DNA of 64,000 bases, from the NCBI RefSeq assembly GCF_039889165.1, contig NZ_JAYMYY010000001.1, forward strand, positions 1,736,001 through 1,800,000. The letters run 5' to 3'. Position numbers and translations under genes: made by a program. The DNA is from Pseudocitrobacter cyperus (GTDB lineage: Bacteria > Pseudomonadota > Gammaproteobacteria > Enterobacterales > Enterobacteriaceae). Below the pieces are notes generated by a model that was not told the origin of the DNA, searched no databases, and saw only the letters and a program-made list of their open reading frames with translations. Positions 1 through 9,000 of this stretch are shown here, in pieces. Positions within the stretch are counted from its first letter, which is position 1, and the number at the start of each line of letters is the position of its first letter.

Positions 1-1519
1 TGCTGCCAGGCGCGGCATCGGTGGTACCGCTCAGGATCTGTACTTCCGATTGTTCCTGCGCATTCAGTACGTTATCGTCGGTCAGACTCTCGACCGTTAG
101 CGCAGGGCCTACGCTGCTAATCGTCACGCTGCCGGTAGTGGTGGTTTCGTTACCCGCTTTATCACTTACCGTGACGCTAATCGCGTTCGCTCCCTGCGGC
201 AGTGAAGAGAGCGCATCCGCATCGATGGAGATCTGCCATTTGCCGCCCTCCTGCACCGTGGTCGTCCAGCTCTTATCGCCGATTTTCACCACCACCTTCT
301 GCCCCACTTCCGCATCGGTGGTGCCACTCAGGCTCTGTGCTGTCGCCAGTTCACCGCCGTTGAGGATATTGTCGTCGGTGAGTTTATTGATCGTTGCATT
401 CGGCGCCTGGGTATCTACCGTCAGGGTTTGCTCGCCGGTAATGGTGTTACCGGTGCTGTCAGTGCCCGTCACTTTCACCTGGTGCGTACCCTGCGCCAGC
501 TTGCCAATATCAGCAGAAGGCACCGAAACCTGCCAGCTACCGTTAGCGCCGACTTCGGTGGTGTAGGTTTTACCATTCAGGGTAACGGTCAACTTCGTGC
601 CCGCCGCCAGCTCTTTCGACTGACCACTCATCACCACCGCGCTTGCCGCCTCGCTGGCGTTAATCACGTTGTCGCCGCTAACGGTGTCCGCTGTAATACT
701 GGCCTTCGCCGTGACCACCTCAAGAGTAATTTTGCCCCCGTCAGTGGTTTTGCTGCCGTCAATCTGCACGACGCTCCAGGTATGCTTGCCCGCGTCCTGG
801 GCTGGTAAGGTGACTTTCCAGGTTCCATCACTGCCCACCATCGCGCTGGCAATGGTATTGCCGCTGCTGTCTTTAATCTGGATGGTGCTGCCCGGCTGCC
901 CGGTACCGGAGAAGGTCGGCGTGGTATCGTCAGTCAGCGCATTGCTGCTCAATACACCCTGCTTATCGCCCTGATCGTCAGAGACGACAAAAGACGGTTT
1001 CGCCGTCTCAACCGGTTTGGTGTTATCAATCACCGTGGTGTGATTGCTTCCACCGCTGTCGTTCGCCAGCAACGCGCCGATACCGCCGCCCAGCAGCACG
1101 CCGCCCGCAATCCAGCCCCACGGCATGTTATCCAGCGCACTCTGTTCAATAAACGGTTCAATGCTGGCAATTGGCGTCGCCTGCGGCGTCAGCGCCACCT
1201 GTCCCATTCCCAGGCTTTCACCCGTTTCAGCAAACGTAATATGGGTTAACTGCTGGTTATCATCCATAAATACCAGCTCAGACTGTTTTCCATCCTCTTC
1301 GCCGAAAGCGTCAAAATAGTTACTGCAGCGGATAACCGAGCCATCTTTCATGTAGATGAGCAGGTCTTTCCCCTGGCGTACATAGCGTTCTACATCGGCC
1401 GGAGCCCCGTGGATCTGCACTACGCTCGGTTCGGTCAGTAAGACAGACAGGTTTCCCTGGCTGTTGAGGACGGTTTTACTGGCGGTCTGACGAGCAATAA
1501 TATCGATGGTTTTAGACAC
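1..1519 (-). CDS. Giant Ig-like repeat adhesin, BapA type (N-terminal part, runs off the left edge)
   Basis: About 506 residues of the N-terminus are visible as an uninterrupted frame with no stop before base 1. The start is a GTG at 1519-1517, preceded by AAGGAG with a 6-base spacer. Residues 1 to about 125 form a prefix domain like that of BapA-type adhesins. A hydrophobic glycine-rich stretch follows at about 140-155 (GWIAGGVLLGGGIGALLA). After that come Ig-like repeats of about 100 residues, each carrying a 'LTDDNVLN' type start and a 'GxWxVxxP' type core. Proteins of this family are secreted by type I systems and act in biofilm and cell-cell adhesion. The TolC-like gene just upstream on the same strand fits this. 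The C-terminal secretion signal, ABC ATPase and HlyD genes would lie outside the window. Family call is firm; the specific name BapA is inference. Confidence 0.85.
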   Translation of the reverse strand, partial: MSKTIDIIARQTASKTVLNSQGNLSVLLTEPSVVQIHGAPADVERYVRQGKDLLIYMKDGSVIRCSNYFDAFGEEDGKQSELVFMDDNQQLTHITFAETGESLGMGQVALTPQATPIASIEPFIEQSALDNMPWGWIAGGVLLGGGIGALLANDSGGSNHTTVIDNTKPVETAKPSFVVSDDQGDKQGVLSSNALTDDTTPTFSGTGQPGSTIQIKDSSGNTIASAMVGSDGTWKVTLPAQDAGKHTWSVVQIDGSKTTDGGKITLEVVTAKASITADTVSGDNVINASEAASAVVMSGQSKELAAGTKLTVTLNGKTYTTEVGANGSWQVSVPSADIGKLAQGTHQVKVTGTDSTGNTITGEQTLTVDTQAPNATINKLTDDNILNGGELATAQSLSGTTDAEVGQKVVVKIGDKSWTTTVQEGGKWQISIDADALSSLPQGANAISVTVSDKAGNETTTTGSVTISSVGPALTVESLTDDNVLNAQEQSEVQILSGTTDAAPGS

Positions 1520-1637
1520 AGGAGACTCCTTGTAATTAATCAGTTGAACTGAACTTTTCCTGAAATTACGAATAGAGAAACACCTGAGAAATCAATCCCA
1601 TTATTCGCAATCTGGCGCACACTTATTTTTTTGAGTG

Positions 1638-2993
1638 CTATTTCAGTTCAGGTAGTGTCGAGGTAATGTTTTTTTGAATGCCTACTAACGGTAATAAATT
1701 GTCGGTCGCAGCGGCGTAAGTCACCGCCGCACTCCAGCCATCAAAATCGGCAAGCGTTTGTGAATAAGCGGCCTGGTAAACATCCTGTTCAACGCTAAGC
1801 AGATCGTTCAGGCTGCGTTTACCCAGCTTGTACTCATCTTTGTAAACCTCACGCGTGCGAATCGCATTGCGATGCTGTAATGCGCCTGCGGCTTCACGCC
1901 CCTGTGCCCCACGCCAGTCGGCGGCGGCAACGGAAGCTTTTTGCAGGACATCGAATTTGGCTTGTTCAACCCGCGATGCCGCCATCTTGCGCGCTTCCTG
2001 CGCCTGAGCGATACGCGCGGAAACCGCGCCGCCCTGATAGATTGGCGCATCAACCACCACCTGGATTTGGTCATCCCAGTAGTTGCGGTTGCTGGATTCA
2101 TAACGTGTACGACCGCCGCGAACGCTGACAGACGGCCAGTGTTCGGATTTTGCGCCCTCAACGTTATGACGCGAAGCCTGTTCGCTGGCTTCCGCGGCCA
2201 TCACGGACGGAATGTAAGAGTATTCAATTTCGGAGATAGGCTTCTGCTCAAGCGCGAGCGACTCAGGCAGAGGACGATAGGTTTTGGCGGTGATCCCGGT
2301 CAGGACACCGAAGCGCGCCGTGGCGCTTTCCAGCGCCGCGCGGTACTGCTCGAGCGTCGACTGCATCCCGGCCATGCGGGTTTCGGTTTGCAGCACTTCA
2401 GAGCGGGAGTTTAGCCCGGCATTGGCGCGAAACTCAGAGAGCTGACGCACGTTATCGAGCGCTTTCCATCCCTCTTCCGAGACGCGAATCAATGCCTGAT
2501 AACGCAGGATATCGATATAGGAGAGCGCGGTCTCTTCCGCCACGCTTGTAAAGGTGCTCATTAGCTGGAAACGGTAGCTATCCCGTTGTTTTGATTGCTT
2601 ATCAATCGAGCTATTGGTACGGCCGAAATCATACACCAGTTGGGTGATGCTCATTCCCCACTGGGCGGAGTTGTTCATGGAGCCGCTGGAATCCGTGGTT
2701 CGGCTGTGGCCCGTGCTGCCGGACAGCGCCACCTGAGGAAACCATGCGCTACGCGCTTCATCAACCATTCCCTCTCCTATACCAAGCTGAGCGGCCTGCT
2801 CATTGACAGAGGGATCGCGATTCAGTGCAAACAACACACTCTCTTTTAAATCCACCACTGCCGCCTGAGCAATATCTGGCCGATTAGCCCAGGCCGGAGC
2901 CGGGGCGGAAATAGCCTGGGAGACTGTTGTCACTAACGTCGCCAGAATAATCAGCGGTAATACAGACCTGTTCAGCCGTGTCATCCTTTTCAC
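1638..2993 (-). CDS. TolC-family outer membrane channel of a type I secretion system
   Basis: This 451-residue protein has an N-terminal signal sequence (to about residue 30) and the helical repeat pattern of outer membrane efflux proteins. Length is typical of TolC, AggA and LapE. It lies 118 bases upstream of the giant adhesin on the same strand, so it is most simply the dedicated outer-membrane pore for export of that adhesin. It differs from housekeeping TolC in sequence and context. The start at 2993 is one choice; an internal Met at residue 4 is also possible. Expression is probably from the long AT-rich region upstream. The family is certain; the substrate is inferred from context. Confidence 0.88.
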   Translation of the reverse strand: MKRMTRLNRSVLPLIILATLVTTVSQAISAPAPAWANRPDIAQAAVVDLKESVLFALNRDPSVNEQAAQLGIGEGMVDEARSAWFPQVALSGSTGHSRTTDSSGSMNNSAQWGMSITQLVYDFGRTNSSIDKQSKQRDSYRFQLMSTFTSVAEETALSYIDILRYQALIRVSEEGWKALDNVRQLSEFRANAGLNSRSEVLQTETRMAGMQSTLEQYRAALESATARFGVLTGITAKTYRPLPESLALEQKPISEIEYSYIPSVMAAEASEQASRHNVEGAKSEHWPSVSVRGGRTRYESSNRNYWDDQIQVVVDAPIYQGGAVSARIAQAQEARKMAASRVEQAKFDVLQKASVAAADWRGAQGREAAGALQHRNAIRTREVYKDEYKLGKRSLNDLLSVEQDVYQAAYSQTLADFDGWSAAVTYAAATDNLLPLVGIQKNITSTLPELK

Positions 2994-3525
2994 CCGTATT
3001 GCAATCCTGCGTCATGATCAGATCAACCCAAATAAGTACGATTAACTGGTCATACAAACGCATCACTCAAAAATAGTTATCAAAATTTATGGTTACGCTT
3101 TCGTATTATTTTCGTAGAAACAATTCTGGCGTCTTTGTTTCGGCTAATGCAGAAATCTTGCGTGTAATAATTTTCCTAATTTCTATTAAGAAAAATCTAA
3201 CACAACATTTTCTTGATAGCCACACTAATCATGTAAGAATTATGTTAACGGCATCGCACAATGGGAATAACTGAAATCAGAGAAGGTGAAAAAGTGAAAA
3301 TAGAAAAATAAATCTATAAATTTCAATTAATTACAATGGTGCGATATCATCTAAAACCAACAAAAAAACATTAAAGATATGCAAACATTATTAAACATAA
3401 TTAAACAAAGCGACGATTTTAATCATCAAGAAAAATTAATCAATTACGCTTACTGATAATATAAATGAAGGAGTAAAACTGGAAAGCCATGGTTATTTAA
3501 GAGGGGGATTCTGTCAGCTAGCGTA

Positions 3526-3648
3526 ATGCTGCGTAAGGAAAATGGCAAGACAACAAAAGGAGTCAGTGGCGGATATAACGACTCGCGATGGCTGATGATT
3601 CATCAGTCAGATTTATCTTCGCGCCTTCCGGCTGCAATTTTAAGATAA
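3526..3648 (+). CDS. Possible 40-residue small protein (uncertain)
   Basis: An ATG frame of 40 codons runs from 3526 to a TAA at 3646-3648 inside an otherwise gene-free region. The predicted peptide is basic (starts MLRKENGKTT). A GA-rich run (GAGGGGG) lies about 20 bases upstream, too far for a good ribosome site. An AAGGAG further upstream at about 3468 would suit a 15-codon CTG-started frame instead. I do not recognise the peptide. It could equally be chance or part of an untranslated transcript. Confidence 0.15.
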   Translation: MLRKENGKTTKGVSGGYNDSRWLMIHQSDLSSRLPAAILR

Positions 3649-3699
3649 TCGTTTGATTAGCATTACTGCGACAGGGGTCTTTATGGGAAGGGGTCATCT

Positions 3700-3728
3700 G
3701 GCCGGGTCAGCATCTGCGCCACCCGGCA
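3700..3728. repeat. REP-like palindromic element
   Basis: GCCGGGT at 3701-3707 pairs with ACCCGGC at 3721-3727 around a short loop. The form resembles enterobacterial REP (PU) sequences. It lies 25 bases beyond the stop of the PilZ gene, so it may help end or protect that transcript. It lacks a T-run. Confidence 0.5.
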
Positions 3729-3752
3729 AGAAAGAGAGATCAGGAAAAGGGA

Positions 3753-4445
3753 TTACATCCGATGCAGTCGCTTCTCTTCCAGCAGCAGTTTGATGACAAT
3801 GCTTTCCAGATTGCGTCGCATCGGGTCGCTGATCCGTTTGAACTGGCAGGAGAGATGCCAGGTCGGCGCATCCCCTTCGCCGGAGGTGGCAATTTTTTCA
3901 CTGCTCAGTACAAAGAGATCGGCAACAATCGTACCGTGACTACCAAAATCCAGTTCAATATTACGCAACGTCGTGCGGGCAAGCGTTAGCGCACGCTCAC
4001 CATCTTCCACCAGCAGCGCACATCCCCCCGGTGAGAGATCTTTAATCCGAAACTGATAGTGGAGACCGTCGTTAAACTTTCCCTGGGCAAAAAAACAGCG
4101 GCGTTCACGGAACAGTAACCGCGGATGTTTACGTCGCTGGGTCACGTTAATGACTTCGGGATAGTGAATATAGAGCCAGCGAATCCCGTCACAGGAGATG
4201 AGTTCGGGGGTGGCGACATGAAACTCGAATTTTCCACTATCGGCAAAGATCTCAACCTCGAGTTCGTCTTGCTCGGGGGGGAGCCCTTCCCAGGGAACAT
4301 AGAAGCCAGCGGCATCCAGCTTTTGGATTTTACAAAAGACGTCGGACTTTTTGGTATGTATATCAACCAGACATCCTTTTTTGAGCGCTTCGCGAATAAT
4401 CGCGACACTCTCAAATAAACCCTGTCTAACGTATGATTCTTCCAT
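3753..4445 (-). CDS. YcgR-like PilZ-domain c-di-GMP effector
   Basis: The 230-residue protein has a YcgR-type N-terminal domain (about 1-100) and a C-terminal PilZ domain. Both parts of the PilZ c-di-GMP-binding signature are visible: RRKHPR at 104-109 and DLSPGG at 136-141. YcgR proteins act as c-di-GMP-dependent brakes on the flagellar motor. This one is divergent from and slightly shorter than E. coli YcgR (244 residues). It stands alone between the adhesin export genes and the fimbrial operon, 14 kb from the lateral motor genes. Its partner could therefore be the primary motor, the lateral motor or another c-di-GMP output. Ligand binding is well supported by motif; the target is unknown. 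Confidence 0.8.
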   Translation of the reverse strand: MEESYVRQGLFESVAIIREALKKGCLVDIHTKKSDVFCKIQKLDAAGFYVPWEGLPPEQDELEVEIFADSGKFEFHVATPELISCDGIRWLYIHYPEVINVTQRRKHPRLLFRERRCFFAQGKFNDGLHYQFRIKDLSPGGCALLVEDGERALTLARTTLRNIELDFGSHGTIVADLFVLSSEKIATSGEGDAPTWHLSCQFKRISDPMRRNLESIVIKLLLEEKRLHRM

Positions 4446-5098
4446 ATTTTTATTGACCAGAGGAAACCACGCTCAACCGTACAAACAGGGTTAAACGAGT
4501 ATGCCTTTAAGCTATTGCTAAGTGAAAAAATACGCCTCATCCCCATAGCGGTTGCGTGCCATAAATAGGTTGAGTCGTTGCAATTGTGTCGGGCAATATC
4601 GGAACATATCCAGGCAACTGTATTGAATATGTGAAATATCTGTTAAGGCGTAAAATTATTGTTTAAAAACGCAGAGGCCTGAGCATGCGTGATTTGACTC
4701 TTTTTGTTAAAAAAGGATTTTTTTGCTTTTCATTTATATGGCGGCTGATTTTATCAGAATAGCTAATCTATTCTTATTGCTTTTATCTATCAATTCATTC
4801 GATTTAATTGATTGATACAGTATCGCTATTCATTCTCATTTAAGGGATATCTTACCCTAACTTACGAATATTCCAGGTTTTTTCTGATAACCCATAAATA
4901 ACAGCTTCAATCAACTGTTTCTACCTATCAATTCCAACCCATTAAATTATTAAAACAATACTTGTAACTAAAGTGTTGCTGTAAATTCCTTTGCACTCAA
5001 CCTCGCCAGCACTGGCTGGTTGCGCGCCTGAACGCACTGCATTCACTTCAGTGCCAAACAACTTATGTCGTTTTTCAAGAAATATACATGGAGTTAAA
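4446..5098. other. Intergenic region upstream of the fimbrial operon
   Basis: This is a 650-base, mostly AT-rich stretch between the divergently transcribed PilZ gene and the fimbrial subunit gene. It should contain both promoters and the regulatory sites for the fimbrial operon. No phase-variation inverted repeats and no gene-sized frame were recognised. I could not assign a promoter with confidence. Confidence 0.4.
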
Positions 5099-5626
5099 AT
5101 GAATAAGAAACTGCTGCCTGTCGCGGCACTCATTATTTCCGCATCTGCAATGAATGCTTATGCAGTCAATGGCACCGTCAAATTTACCGGCGAAATTATT
5201 GAATCCACCTGTACTGTGACCTCTGGCGACCAGAATAAAGATGTTTTCATCGGTAAATACCCAACCAGCGCTTTCACCACCACCGGTGATGTGACCGCAT
5301 CAAAATCCTTCACTATCAACCTGGAAAAATGTGAAGCGGGTGACTACTCCCTGCGCTTCGATGCTCCAACCGTTGCTGGCAACCCGAACCTGCTCGCTGT
5401 TGATAGCGCAGGCGGCGTAGGTATCGAAATCCTGACTAACGACGAAAAAATTATCCCGATTAACCAGGATTCCGACAGCAACTCCCCATGGGTTAACGTT
5501 GCAACCAGCGGCGACGCTACCGGCACCGCCACTTTTAACCTGAAAGCACGTTACAAATCATTTATGGACAAAGTGACCGCTGGTACCGCAAACGCCAACG
5601 CCACCTTCACCATCGAATACAAATAA
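5099..5626 (+). CDS. Major fimbrial subunit (type 1 pilin family)
   Basis: The product is 175 residues, the usual size for a FimA-type pilin. It starts at the ATG at 5099, preceded by GGAG. A signal peptide ends after 'NAYA' (residue 22). The mature chain has the two cysteines of the pilin disulfide (C38 and C78) and a C-terminus ending in an alternating 'TFTIEYK' beta strand with a penultimate Tyr, used in donor-strand exchange. It heads a chaperone-usher operon and is separated from the chaperone by a hairpin, which would let the abundant subunit be made in excess. The fimbrial type is not assigned to a named operon. Confidence 0.9.
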   Translation: MNKKLLPVAALIISASAMNAYAVNGTVKFTGEIIESTCTVTSGDQNKDVFIGKYPTSAFTTTGDVTASKSFTINLEKCEAGDYSLRFDAPTVAGNPNLLAVDSAGGVGIEILTNDEKIIPINQDSDSNSPWVNVATSGDATGTATFNLKARYKSFMDKVTAGTANANATFTIEYK

Positions 5627-5642
5627 TTACGGATAACGAATG

Positions 5643-5668
5643 TTAGCCACGGATGGCTAATTAATTTT
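5643..5668 (+). terminator. Hairpin between pilin and chaperone genes (attenuator or processing site)
   Basis: TTAGCC at 5643-5648 pairs with GGCTAA at 5655-5660, followed by TTAATTTT. The weak stem and T-rich tail suit partial termination, leaving pilin mRNA in excess over the rest of the operon. Confidence 0.45.
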
Positions 5669-5683
5669 AACTGGGTTGGGTAA

Positions 5684-6370
5684 ATGAAAAAAATAGTCGC
5701 CGCCTTATTACTGCTGGCATCCTTAGATGCATTTGCGGGTATCCAGGTTGATCAAACGCGCGTGATTTATAACGGCAATGAAAAATCTGCCGCACTGTCC
5801 ATTCATAACGATACGGATGAAACATGGATGGTACAAACCTGGCTGGATACCGGAGATTCATCAGCAACGCCAACGAATTTACCGATGCAGGCTATCCCCC
5901 CCATTTTAAAACTGGCGGGTAATAAAGACGCTATTTTGCGGTTTGTTTACTCCGGTACGGGGCTCCCCACCGATCGTGAAACCGTGTACTGGGTCAACGT
6001 TCAGGAAATTCCCCCCGCATCAAAACAGGAGAACGTGCTGCAAATTGCTATTCGCACTCGCGTGAAACTGTTTTATCGCCCGACAGCATTGAAAACCACG
6101 CTGCAAAAAGAGGTAGAAGCGCTGAGCTGGCAAAAACAGGGTAATCAACTGGTGGTCACGAATAAAGGCCCGCTGCATATCACCTTTGGCACGCTGACCC
6201 TGAAAAGCGGCACCAGCAAAACCTGGAAAGTGAATGCCGACATGGTTAAGCCAATGGACTCCTTACGGATCAACTTACCGGCGGGTGCCTCCATCGCCGA
6301 TCAGCTCTCTTTCACCTTTATTAATGATTTTGGCGGACACACGGAAATTAAAGACATCCGCCTGCAATAA
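5684..6370 (+). CDS. Periplasmic fimbrial chaperone (PapD/FimC family)
   Basis: This 228-residue protein has a 19-residue signal peptide ending 'DAFA'. Two Ig-like domains follow, in the PapD fold. Visible family features are 'GIQVDQTRVIYNGNEKSAAL' at the mature N-terminus (the G1-type start with the conserved R) and the 'QIAIRTRVKLFYRP' segment, whose K/R residues anchor subunit C-termini. It would cap pilin subunits in the periplasm and deliver them to the usher encoded 12 bases downstream. It is the only chaperone in the operon. Confidence 0.92.
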   Translation: MKKIVAALLLLASLDAFAGIQVDQTRVIYNGNEKSAALSIHNDTDETWMVQTWLDTGDSSATPTNLPMQAIPPILKLAGNKDAILRFVYSGTGLPTDRETVYWVNVQEIPPASKQENVLQIAIRTRVKLFYRPTALKTTLQKEVEALSWQKQGNQLVVTNKGPLHITFGTLTLKSGTSKTWKVNADMVKPMDSLRINLPAGASIADQLSFTFINDFGGHTEIKDIRLQ

Positions 6371-6382
6371 GGGAACAGCACA

Positions 6383-8989
6383 ATGGCCAGTCATAAGATA
6401 AGGACAACGCCTGCACGTCTGGCGCAACGGATTCGTTGCGCCGTCTACGTATCATCGATGCCATTGTTGGCGACGCCGTTTGTTAATGCGGAAGAACAGT
6501 TCAACACTTCGTTTATTCACGGGGCAGGTAATGCCTCGCTTGTGCAAAGCTTATCCAGCAGCGATGACATCCTGCCGGGTCACTATCCCTTTGATATTTA
6601 TCTGAATAAAGTTCGCGTTGATCACCGTGACGTTGAATTTAAAAAAGATGGCCCGAATACTCCCGGCTATTTTTGTTTAGATGCAGATAGCTTCCGTCAA
6701 TATGGCGTTATGGTGCCAGACACGGCGGGCAGCAGCGCGTGTTACGATCTGGTCAAAGGGATCCCCGGCAGCAGCGTGAGCTGGAATGCGGCACTCCAGG
6801 AACTGGATATTTCCATTCCGCAGACACAACTGGAACCCCGCCCGCAGGGTGCCATCTCACCGCTCGTTTATGACGATGGCATCAATGCCGCGTTCACCAA
6901 CTATGCCTACAGCGGCAGCCATTCTCGCTACAGCAGCAACGGTTCGAAACGCGATAACGATTACTCCTTCCTGACGCTGAATAACGGTATTAACCTTGGC
7001 GCGTGGCGTTTTCGCAATAACTCGACCGTCTCGAAAGAGAGCGGGCAAAATGCGAAGTGGAGCCCGGTGTCCAGTTGGGCAGAAACGGATATTATTCCCT
7101 GGCGCAGCCGCGTGCTGATTGGCCAGAGCAACACCAACAATAACGTCTTTGATAGCTTCCAGTTCCGCGGTATGCAGCTCTCCAGCGTGCCGGAAATGCT
7201 GCCGGAAAGTCGTCGCGGCTATGCGCCGGTGGTGCGTGGCGTCGCCAATAGCAACGCCCGCGTTGAAGTGCGCCAGAACGGATATACCGTCTACAGCACC
7301 GTGGTGCCGCCGGGGCCCTTTGCCCTGAGCGATATTCACCCCAGCACGCTGAGCGGCGACCTTGACGTCACGGTCATTGAGGCCGATGGCTCGCGCCATC
7401 ACTTCACGCTCCCCTACTCCTCCGTGCCGAATATGCTGCGCGAAGGCATTTGGGAGTATCAGGTTACCGCCGGGAAATATCACGACGGCACCACCGATTA
7501 CACACCGAACTTTATTCAGGGCACCATTTCGCACGGCGCAGGCTGGGATTTAACCCCTTATGGCGGGATGATTGTGGCCGAACACTACCGCTCCGGGGTG
7601 CTTGGCATCGGTAAAAATATGGGCGAGTACGGCGCAGCATCCGTTGATGCCGCGTGGTCTGACACCGATCTCGCCTCCGGTGACAGCAAACGCGGCGCCA
7701 GCGTCCGTTTCCTGTACTCAAAATCTCTGAATACCCTCGGCACGGAGTTACAAATCGCGGGCTACCGTTACTCCACTTCAGGCTTCTATGATTTCTCCGA
7801 CGCAGTCACTGAACGTTCTAACTGGAAAAACGGCTTCTATCAGAACGAGTATTACGATCAGGAAGGCGATAACAGCGGCGCACCGTCGTGGGCTACGCAG
7901 AATCAGCGTCGCCGTTATTACGAATCCATGCGCTACAACAACAAACGTCAGCGCGTTGAATTGACCGTCAACCAGCACGTTGCAGGCGCATCGTTATACG
8001 CCACCTTCAACCGCCAGAACTACTGGAACACGTCGTCCTACGACCGCACGATCCAGACCGGGATCAACACCAACTGGAAATCGGTCAACTACAGCCTGTT
8101 CTATCAAAGCAGCCGCAGTAACTATGGCTACAGCGATAACAGCGTCAACCTTAGCGTTTCGATTCCGTTCAACATCTTTGACCACGATCATCAGACAGTG
8201 GCGACCTTTAACGCCTCGCACAGCAAACAGAGCGGCAGCGGCTACACCGCCGGCCTCAGCGGTTCGCTGCTTGATGACAATCGCATGAATTACTTTGTAC
8301 AGAGTGGCCACTCGCAATACGGCGGCGATACCAGCGTCGCGAACCTCGGCTATATGGGCAGCATGGGTAACGTGGCGCTGGGCTACAACTACAACAACAA
8401 CTATCAGCAGACGTCCCTCAACGTTTCTGGTGGCGTAGTGGCGCATTCCGGAGGCGTAACGCTTTCGCAGCCGCTACAAAACACCTTTGTTCTGGTCAAA
8501 GCGCCGGGCGCACAAGGCGTGCGTCTGGAAAACCAGCCAGGGGTGGCAATTGACCGGTTTGGCTATGCGGTGTTGACCTCTGCAATGCCGTATCGCCACA
8601 ACCGCGTCGCATTGCGCACGTCAGATATTGGCAACGGGGTGGAGATCCCGCTGGCGGCTAAAGATATTGTGCCAACCCAGCGCGCCATTGGCCGTATCGA
8701 ATTTGAAACCCATCTCGGCCACAGCCTGCTTCTGCACCTCAAACTGGCGGACGGCTCCACGCCGATGATTAGCGCCAATATCTTCAATCAGCAGGGCAGC
8801 AATGTCGGTGTCGTCGGCACGCGCGGCGAAGCCTATGTCACCGGTATCGAGAGCGGCGAACGCCTGCGGGTGAAATGGGGAGACGATGACAGCGCTTCCT
8901 GCCTCATCGCGATACCGGAACTGCCGCCTGTCGATCCCGCTCAACCCGGTGGTTACCAGGTTGTCTCTCTTACCTGTAACCGGAACTAA
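6383..8989 (+). CDS. Outer membrane fimbrial usher (FimD/PapC family)
   Basis: The product is 868 residues, a normal usher length. It has a long signal region ending near 'FVNA' (about residue 36), then the N-terminal chaperone-binding domain starting 'FNTSFIHG'. A 24-strand barrel with an Ig-like plug follows; the 'RGVANSNARVEV' and 'PGPF' segments typical of ushers are visible. The chain ends in two C-terminal domains, with Cys residues in the last 30 positions. It forms the pore for fimbrial assembly. Spacing to the chaperone (12 bases) and tip gene (11 bases) indicates one operon. Confidence 0.93.
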   Translation: MASHKIRTTPARLAQRIRCAVYVSSMPLLATPFVNAEEQFNTSFIHGAGNASLVQSLSSSDDILPGHYPFDIYLNKVRVDHRDVEFKKDGPNTPGYFCLDADSFRQYGVMVPDTAGSSACYDLVKGIPGSSVSWNAALQELDISIPQTQLEPRPQGAISPLVYDDGINAAFTNYAYSGSHSRYSSNGSKRDNDYSFLTLNNGINLGAWRFRNNSTVSKESGQNAKWSPVSSWAETDIIPWRSRVLIGQSNTNNNVFDSFQFRGMQLSSVPEMLPESRRGYAPVVRGVANSNARVEVRQNGYTVYSTVVPPGPFALSDIHPSTLSGDLDVTVIEADGSRHHFTLPYSSVPNMLREGIWEYQVTAGKYHDGTTDYTPNFIQGTISHGAGWDLTPYGGMIVAEHYRSGVLGIGKNMGEYGAASVDAAWSDTDLASGDSKRGASVRFLYSKSLNTLGTELQIAGYRYSTSGFYDFSDAVTERSNWKNGFYQNEYYDQEGDNSGAPSWATQNQRRRYYESMRYNNKRQRVELTVNQHVAGASLYATFNRQNYWNTSSYDRTIQTGINTNWKSVNYSLFYQSSRSNYGYSDNSVNLSVSIPFNIFDHDHQTVATFNASHSKQSGSGYTAGLSGSLLDDNRMNYFVQSGHSQYGGDTSVANLGYMGSMGNVALGYNYNNNYQQTSLNVSGGVVAHSGGVTLSQPLQNTFVLVKAPGAQGVRLENQPGVAIDRFGYAVLTSAMPYRHNRVALRTSDIGNGVEIPLAAKDIVPTQRAIGRIEFETHLGHSLLLHLKLADGSTPMISANIFNQQGSNVGVVGTRGEAYVTGIESGERLRVKWGDDDSASCLIAIPELPPVDPAQPGGYQVVSLTCNRN

Positions 8990-9000
8990 GGAATTTAACC

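Larger units (their letters stand above)
2994..3752. other. AT-rich intergenic region upstream of the adhesin export operon
   Basis: This 760-base stretch has no convincing long gene. Most of it is strongly AT-rich, as expected for a complex, probably H-NS-bound regulatory region controlling the TolC-like/adhesin operon on the minus strand. It contains a possible 40-codon frame on the plus strand (3526-3648) and a REP-like hairpin near 3700-3728, both listed separately. I see no clear sigma-70 promoter that I would call with confidence. Confidence 0.5.

Noticed and set aside
21..1319. Several plus-strand open frames at the left end
   Set aside because: They are antisense to the repetitive adhesin gene and give Ser/Val/Pro-rich or Arg/His-rich products typical of shadow frames.
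3481..3526. 15-codon CTG-started frame behind AAGGAG
   Set aside because: CTG starts are rare and the peptide has no recognisable feature; not enough to call a leader peptide.
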